Origin: Bacteroidota bacterium
GTDB lineage: Bacteria > Bacteroidota > Bacteroidia > Chitinophagales > LD1
NCBI GenBank assembly: GCA_018267435.1
Contig: JAFDYM010000411.1
Location: 1 to 9,655 of the forward strand
DNA: 9,655 bases
Reading direction: 5' to 3'
Numbering within the stretch: the stretch's first letter is position 1; every line of letters starts with the position of its first letter. Positions 6,147-9,655 of the stretch are shown in pieces. Below the pieces are notes generated by a model that made no database searches, was not told the origin of the DNA, and worked only from the letters and a program-made list of their open reading frames with translations. The translations under genes and the position numbers were made by a program.

Positions 6147-6527
6147 TTGAAAACTATACGCAAATATGGCAGAGCGATATGCAGCATATTGGTACTAATA
6201 GTACTGAATGTAAGTATAGATATACCCGATGAGCTACTATACCGTGGCAGCAACCCCAAACAATACGAAGTAAATGAGATGGAAAGCATTGCCGAGTTTG
6301 TGTTTGAGATATGCCTTAATGAAGAAGATAGTTTTCCTGAAACCGAAGGCGACGATGAAGGCTCGGGAATAAGTAAAAAGGAAAACAACTGGAAACCAGG
6401 CTTACTTACCTACGCCAATAACCTTATTGGTTCTACCCTGTTCAATAGTTATGCTATTTCATTTGCTGAGCACTACAAAAGTGCCGAATATGCCGATGTA
6501 CCTTATGCCCCACCTTGTTCAGCATAG
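6147..6527 (+). CDS. Small acidic membrane-anchored protein, TTG start
   Basis: A 126-residue protein of unknown function ending at TAG 6525-6527. The start is TTG 6147-6149: an in-frame TGA sits just upstream, and the first in-frame ATG (codon 45) would remove the hydrophobic segment. From TTG the N-terminus is a good signal or anchor sequence, MKTIRKYGRAICSILVLIVL. It is followed by NVSIDIPDELL, the motif NEMESIAEFVFEICL (43-57), a very acidic run (59-72, NEEDSFPETEGDDEGS) and a Pro-rich end (DVPYAPPCSA). I take the N-terminus as an uncleaved anchor, with the bulk outside the cytoplasm. The next gene, for an exported protein, begins 58 bp downstream on the same strand with no terminator between them, so the two are probably co-transcribed. 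Pattern and context suggest a Bacteroidota-specific family, but no function can be given. Confidence 0.7.
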   Translation: MKTIRKYGRAICSILVLIVLNVSIDIPDELLYRGSNPKQYEVNEMESIAEFVFEICLNEEDSFPETEGDDEGSGISKKENNWKPGLLTYANNLIGSTLFNSYAISFAEHYKSAEYADVPYAPPCSA

Positions 6528-6585
6528 CAAATAACGCTACACAATACATACTGAACTAGTACATCACGCTCAAAAAAACAATTTA

Positions 6586-7482
6586 ATGGAAAAAATAATG
6601 TTAATGCTTGGGGCATTGCTTTGCATATATACACATGCAAAAGCCCAAGAAAAAAAACCAGCCAAGCTAAAGCTAGACTCGCTATACATATATGAGATAG
6701 AGGAGAAAAACGAACCCGCAAAAATACTACATGCCGAACCCCTATACATAGACTTGATACGCGACTTAGGAGCACGTAAAGGCGAAAAAGAATGGAACTT
6801 CGGGTTTGGGTTAACCGATAGGTTAAGGCACGACCGATATAGTGCACTGGTAGAGTACGAATTTGCACCCATAAACAGGTTAGGCCTTGAAGTAGAAGTT
6901 CCCGTTACATTCTACGTACCTTTAAAAAACGAACCGTGGGACTCTGTTCCATCGGCAAGGGTAGAGGCATTAAAAATGGCGGCGCAATATACCCTACTGG
7001 TAGCCGAGCGCGCCAAAACGAGCTTAGCCATAGGCTATATAAATGAACTGCAAATAGCCGATATACGTGGCTTTGATATAAGAAAACCAATACAAGGCAA
7101 TGTGTTCAACCCCTTTGTAATTATGGCTAAGCGCTGGGGTAACAACTTTCATACTTTGCTCTATACAGGTCCTCATATAAGTATGCCATTTTATGAGCAG
7201 GGGGTGCATACCGTTTGGCAAATCAACACCAACATACATTATATGATAAGGGGTACCCGCAATTTTATAGGGCTTGAGCTAAACAAAGAAGCTTGGAAAA
7301 ATGAGTTCAACATTACTATTAGGCCCCAACTGCGCGTAAGCATAACCGATAATATACTTATAGGCCTAGTAACAGGTATACCTGTAAACAGGGCGAATGA
7401 GCGTTTTAGTATGTTTACCCGGTTGATATATGAGCCTGGGCATAAAAGCGGTAGGCGCAAACTAAAGCATATAACAAACTAA
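6586..7482 (+). CDS. Exported beta-barrel-like protein of unknown function
   Basis: A 298-residue protein from ATG 6586 to TAA 7480-7482. The first 20 residues are a type I signal peptide with cleavage predicted after HAKA, before Q21. A charged linker leads to a strongly conserved-looking block, HAEPLYIDLIRDLGARKG (49-66), then EWNFGFGLTD. The rest is made of alternating hydrophobic/polar strands with Gly and aromatic turns: YSALVEYEFAPINRLGLEVEVPVTFY, AKRWGNNFHTLLYTGPHI, NFIGLELNKE, EFNITIRPQLRVSITDNILIGLVTGIPV, and a terminal FTRLIYEP. I infer an outer-membrane or periplasmic beta-rich protein. The Arg/Lys-rich tail (HKSGRRKLKHITN) after the last strand is unusual for a barrel. The purine-synthesis-like name that I vaguely recall being attached to relatives is not supported by anything here. 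It is probably co-transcribed with the 126-residue gene upstream. Confidence 0.75.
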   Translation: MEKIMLMLGALLCIYTHAKAQEKKPAKLKLDSLYIYEIEEKNEPAKILHAEPLYIDLIRDLGARKGEKEWNFGFGLTDRLRHDRYSALVEYEFAPINRLGLEVEVPVTFYVPLKNEPWDSVPSARVEALKMAAQYTLLVAERAKTSLAIGYINELQIADIRGFDIRKPIQGNVFNPFVIMAKRWGNNFHTLLYTGPHISMPFYEQGVHTVWQINTNIHYMIRGTRNFIGLELNKEAWKNEFNITIRPQLRVSITDNILIGLVTGIPVNRANERFSMFTRLIYEPGHKSGRRKLKHITN

Positions 7483-7487
7483 ATAAC

Positions 7488-7522
7488 AAAGGCCTTGTAG
7501 CTATACCTGCTATAGGGCCTTT
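7488..7522. terminator. Stem-loop at convergent junction, likely bidirectional
   Basis: AAAGGCC (7488-7494) pairs with GGCCTTT (7516-7522), and an inner CTATA/TATAG (7501-7505 with 7511-7515) closes a 5-base loop, leaving 7495-7500 unpaired. The stem lies between the ends of two convergent genes and overlaps the last two bases of the glycosyltransferase stop codon (7523-7521). A and T runs at either end suit termination in both directions, though the T-runs are short. Confidence 0.55.
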
Positions 7523-8678
7523 ACTTATTATATGCCTTTAGGCAGCTTTGCCAAAGCTTATCGGCACTAAGTTGCCAGCTAAACTTTTTAAGCTGCTGCT
7601 GCCCGCGCTCTACCAAGCTGTTATATAGTTGCTTGTTGCCCACTATTTTTACCATAGCGTCCGCTATGTCGTTAGTGCTGGTTGGGTCTACCAATATAGC
7701 AGCATCGCCTGCTGCTTCGGGCATACTGCTAAGGTTGCTGGTTATTACAGGTATGTGGCAGCTTAGTGCTTCTACTATAGGTATGCCGAAGCCCTCGAAC
7801 AGCGATACGTACACCATAGCGTATGCCGAAGCAACAATACGCCCTAATTCCTCTGGTTCAACATGGCCTAGAAAAATTACATCGTCCCTGTGTTTCATTT
7901 TAGCCAAGGTATCGTCCACATCTTTATAGTCCCAAGCCATGCGGCCCACTATCACCATTTTTTTGCTGCTGCCCGTTTGGTGCTTAAAAATATCGAAGGC
8001 GGTAAGCATACGCGCCACGTTTTTGCGCGGATGTATGCTGCCCACATATACAAAGTAGTCGCAGCCATTGGCTATGCGCTGCTTGGTTTGCAGCTGCGTT
8101 TCTAGGTCTACGGGCTTGTACACCTCTTTGGCGGCATTGTATACCACATCTATCAAGCTTGGCTTTATGCCATACTGCTTTATAATATCGCTTTTGCTAA
8201 ACTGGCTTACCGTGGCTATGCGCGCCGCCTTGTGCGCAAAGCGCGGTATATAGTGCTGGTAGTAAGCGCGCGTTATCACAGGGGTATGTTCTTTAAAATG
8301 TTCAAAGGCAAGGTCGTGCAGTACTATAACCTGCGGCACTTGGCCGCGCAGGCTGGCAAAGCCATCGGTAGAAAGAAAAAGGTCGGGCTTATTTTTATTC
8401 AGCCAATTGGCTACAGCTACCTCGAACCACCAAAACCATAAGAATGGATGACGAGCCTGCGGAAAAAGCACCACTGGCTTTACGTTCGGGCCGAATATAA
8501 ACTCGGGATCGTAAGCACGGTCAAACAGAAAATAGAACTCTACATCGGGGTTATCGCGTACTATCAGCTTCAGCGTTTCGTAGGTAAACAGACCAATGCC
8601 CTCCAGCTTTCCTTTTATAAGAAAGCGCACGTTTACTGCTATTTTCTTCGGCTTTGTCAATTCGCTTAGTTGATACAC
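7521..8678 (-). CDS. GT4-type glycosyltransferase (GT-B fold)
   Basis: A 385-residue retaining glycosyltransferase of the RfaB/WbpZ kind, likely adding a sugar (mannose is common for the type) to a lipid-linked or surface glycan at the cytoplasmic face. The N-terminal domain starts KKIAVNVRFLIKGKLEGIG (11-29), the glycine-rich acceptor-side loop, and includes VIVLHDLAFEHF (118-128 region, H121). The donor domain has YVGSIHPRKN (211-220), VIVGRMAWDY, FLGHVEPEELGRIVASA, the E-x7-E motif EGFGIPIVE (E295, E303) and SNLSSMPEAAGDAA. Length and motif spacing are normal. There is no ATG at the 5' end: GTG 8678-8676 is the most upstream choice, and TTG 8660-8658, giving MTKPKKIAVNVRF, fits the conserved N-terminus at least as well. 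It is divergent from the flippase gene and likely part of a surface-polysaccharide locus; the sugar and acceptor are unknown. Confidence 0.92.
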   Translation of the reverse strand: MYQLSELTKPKKIAVNVRFLIKGKLEGIGLFTYETLKLIVRDNPDVEFYFLFDRAYDPEFIFGPNVKPVVLFPQARHPFLWFWWFEVAVANWLNKNKPDLFLSTDGFASLRGQVPQVIVLHDLAFEHFKEHTPVITRAYYQHYIPRFAHKAARIATVSQFSKSDIIKQYGIKPSLIDVVYNAAKEVYKPVDLETQLQTKQRIANGCDYFVYVGSIHPRKNVARMLTAFDIFKHQTGSSKKMVIVGRMAWDYKDVDDTLAKMKHRDDVIFLGHVEPEELGRIVASAYAMVYVSLFEGFGIPIVEALSCHIPVITSNLSSMPEAAGDAAILVDPTSTNDIADAMVKIVGNKQLYNSLVERGQQQLKKFSWQLSADKLWQSCLKAYNK

Positions 8679-8710
8679 AATAATATCTATTTTTACGCCA
8701 ACGACCCCCG

Positions 8711-9655
8711 ATGCGGAAAAAGTTTGCCATTAACCTCATTATCCTTATAGCAGCCAACCTGTTGGTAAAACCTATTTGGGTACTGGGTATAGATCGTGTA
8801 GTACAAAACAACGTAGGACCCGAAGTATACGGCCCTTATTTTGCCGTATTCAACTACTCTTTCCTTTTCAATGTTATTATTGATTTCGGCGTAAACAACT
8901 TTAATAACCGTGCCATATCGCGCAACAACAAGCGCGTGGGCGAGTATATGTACAACCTGCTGGTAATAAAAGGCATACTAAGCCTGGTTTATTTAGCGGT
9001 TACATTCGCCGCAGCATTGCCATCGGGTATTGAGCCTACAGAAATGAAGATGTTGTTCTTTCTGTGCCTAAACCAAATACTGTTGTATTTCGTGCTATAC
9101 TTCCGCAGTAGCATAGCAGCCCTGCAGATGTTTAAAACCGACTCGGTTATAAGTGTATTGGATAGGCTGCTCTCTATCATTTTCTGTGTGGTATTGATAT
9201 ATGCCGAACCGTTCAAAGGCGGTTTCGACATTATGTGGTTCATATACGCGCAATCGGTGGCATTATTTATTACCATGTTGGCGGGCGCATTGGTGTTGGT
9301 AGGCAAGGCCAAGGTACACTTTAAGCTTTGGCGCTTTAAGTTTATACGCAGCATACTGTGGAAGAGCGCCCCCTTTGCCATGCTGGGTTTAATGATGGGC
9401 ATATACAGCCGCATAGGTGCTGTAATGATAAAGAGTATGCTTGTAGATGGCGGGTATGAAACAGGTGTGTATGCTGCAGGATTCCGTTTGTTAGATTCGG
9501 TAAATATGTTCGGCTATATGTTTGCCACTTTGCTGCTACCGCTATTTGCCAGTATGATTCGCCAACGGCAGAACATACAGCCTTTGGTAGCCTTAAGTTC
9601 CGACCTGCTGTATGTAGGCAGCGTAGCCATAGGGGCGGTGTGTTTCTTCTTTAAC
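8711..9655 (+). CDS. Polysaccharide flippase-like membrane protein (Wzx/MOP), 5' part
   Basis: From ATG 8711 the frame stays open for 315 codons to the window edge, so the C-terminus is missing. The product MRKKFAINLIILIAANLLVKP is a positive start followed by a first membrane helix. It continues with NNVGPEVYGPYFAVFNYSFL (33-52) and IDFGVNNFNNRAISRN (57-72), typical of O-antigen/capsule flippases of the MOP superfamily. About nine hydrophobic helices are visible (near 7-25, 44-62, 83-103, 114-132, 151-165, 174-197, 217-238, 262-280, 297-315). GVYAAGFRLLDSVNMFG (252-268) matches the repeat-half pattern of these transporters. Such proteins move lipid-linked oligosaccharides across the inner membrane, consistent with the adjacent glycosyltransferase. 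The start is chosen as the only one giving a clean N-terminus; it lies 32 bp from the divergent glycosyltransferase start, so at least one promoter must overlap coding sequence. No clear TAnnTTTG pair was found. Confidence 0.9.
   Translation, partial: MRKKFAINLIILIAANLLVKPIWVLGIDRVVQNNVGPEVYGPYFAVFNYSFLFNVIIDFGVNNFNNRAISRNNKRVGEYMYNLLVIKGILSLVYLAVTFAAALPSGIEPTEMKMLFFLCLNQILLYFVLYFRSSIAALQMFKTDSVISVLDRLLSIIFCVVLIYAEPFKGGFDIMWFIYAQSVALFITMLAGALVLVGKAKVHFKLWRFKFIRSILWKSAPFAMLGLMMGIYSRIGAVMIKSMLVDGGYETGVYAAGFRLLDSVNMFGYMFATLLLPLFASMIRQRQNIQPLVALSSDLLYVGSVAIGAVCFFFN

Noticed and set aside
6586..7482. Naming the 298-residue exported protein as a purine-synthesis (PurL-like) enzyme
   Set aside because: It has a signal peptide and a beta-strand pattern, no ATP-grasp-like or amidotransferase motifs, and is far too short.
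8551..8811. An 86-codon minus-strand frame spanning the glycosyltransferase and flippase starts
   Set aside because: It overlaps two well-supported genes in the wrong frames and encodes a low-complexity basic product.
8989..9414. A 141-codon open frame on the minus strand
   Set aside because: It lies wholly inside the flippase-like gene, has no recognisable domain or signal, and its composition is that of an antisense shadow.
1..9655. CRISPR arrays, tRNA or rRNA genes, insertion sequences, phage genes or defence systems
   Set aside because: No spaced direct repeats, cloverleaf sequences, transposase or integrase motifs, terminal inverted repeats or target-site duplications were seen on reading both strands; the coding is ordinary chromosomal.

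Overview
The window looks like chromosomal DNA of a member of the Bacteroidota, most likely a Chitinophagales-type organism. This is inferred from several things: Ala-Ser-Ser-Cys type lipoprotein signals, start codons preceded by A/T-rich sequence rather than Shine-Dalgarno motifs, a TAnnTTTG promoter element in front of serC, heavy use of ATA for isoleucine, and protein families typical of that phylum. No tRNA, rRNA, CRISPR array, transposase or prophage gene was seen, and base and codon use look uniform throughout.

Left part (1-2939): the 3' end of a helical-repeat (TPR-like) protein runs in from the left. It converges, with a 4-base overlap, on a DUF72 (YecE-like) gene. DUF72 is divergent from serC (phosphoserine aminotransferase, serine biosynthesis) across a 44-bp gap that holds a promoter-like element and an imperfect dyad. 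No serA follows serC.

Middle (2940-5551): two adjacent minus-strand genes encode small, cysteine-rich, similar lipoproteins separated by a strong stem-loop terminator. The downstream copy has its natural ATG one base out of frame. Upstream of them on the same strand is a 600-residue ABC exporter (fused membrane and ATPase domains). A 180-bp gap containing a perfect 24-bp palindrome separates the exporter from a DinB-like (YfiT/DinB superfamily) protein.

Right-middle (6080-7482): divergent from dinB-like is a probable two-gene unit. It consists of a small acidic, membrane-anchored protein starting at TTG and an exported 298-residue protein with a beta-barrel-like C-terminal half. Both look like Bacteroidota-specific proteins of unknown function.

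Right end (7488-9655): a stem-loop lies at the convergent junction with a GT4-type glycosyltransferase (minus strand). That gene is divergent, with only 32 bp between starts, from a polytopic membrane protein of the polysaccharide flippase (Wzx/MOP) type, which stays open to the window edge. These two probably belong to a surface-polysaccharide region extending beyond the window.

I found no convincing new defence or mobile system. The best leads are the paralogous small lipoproteins with the out-of-frame start, the secreted two-gene unit, and the unexplained palindromes.
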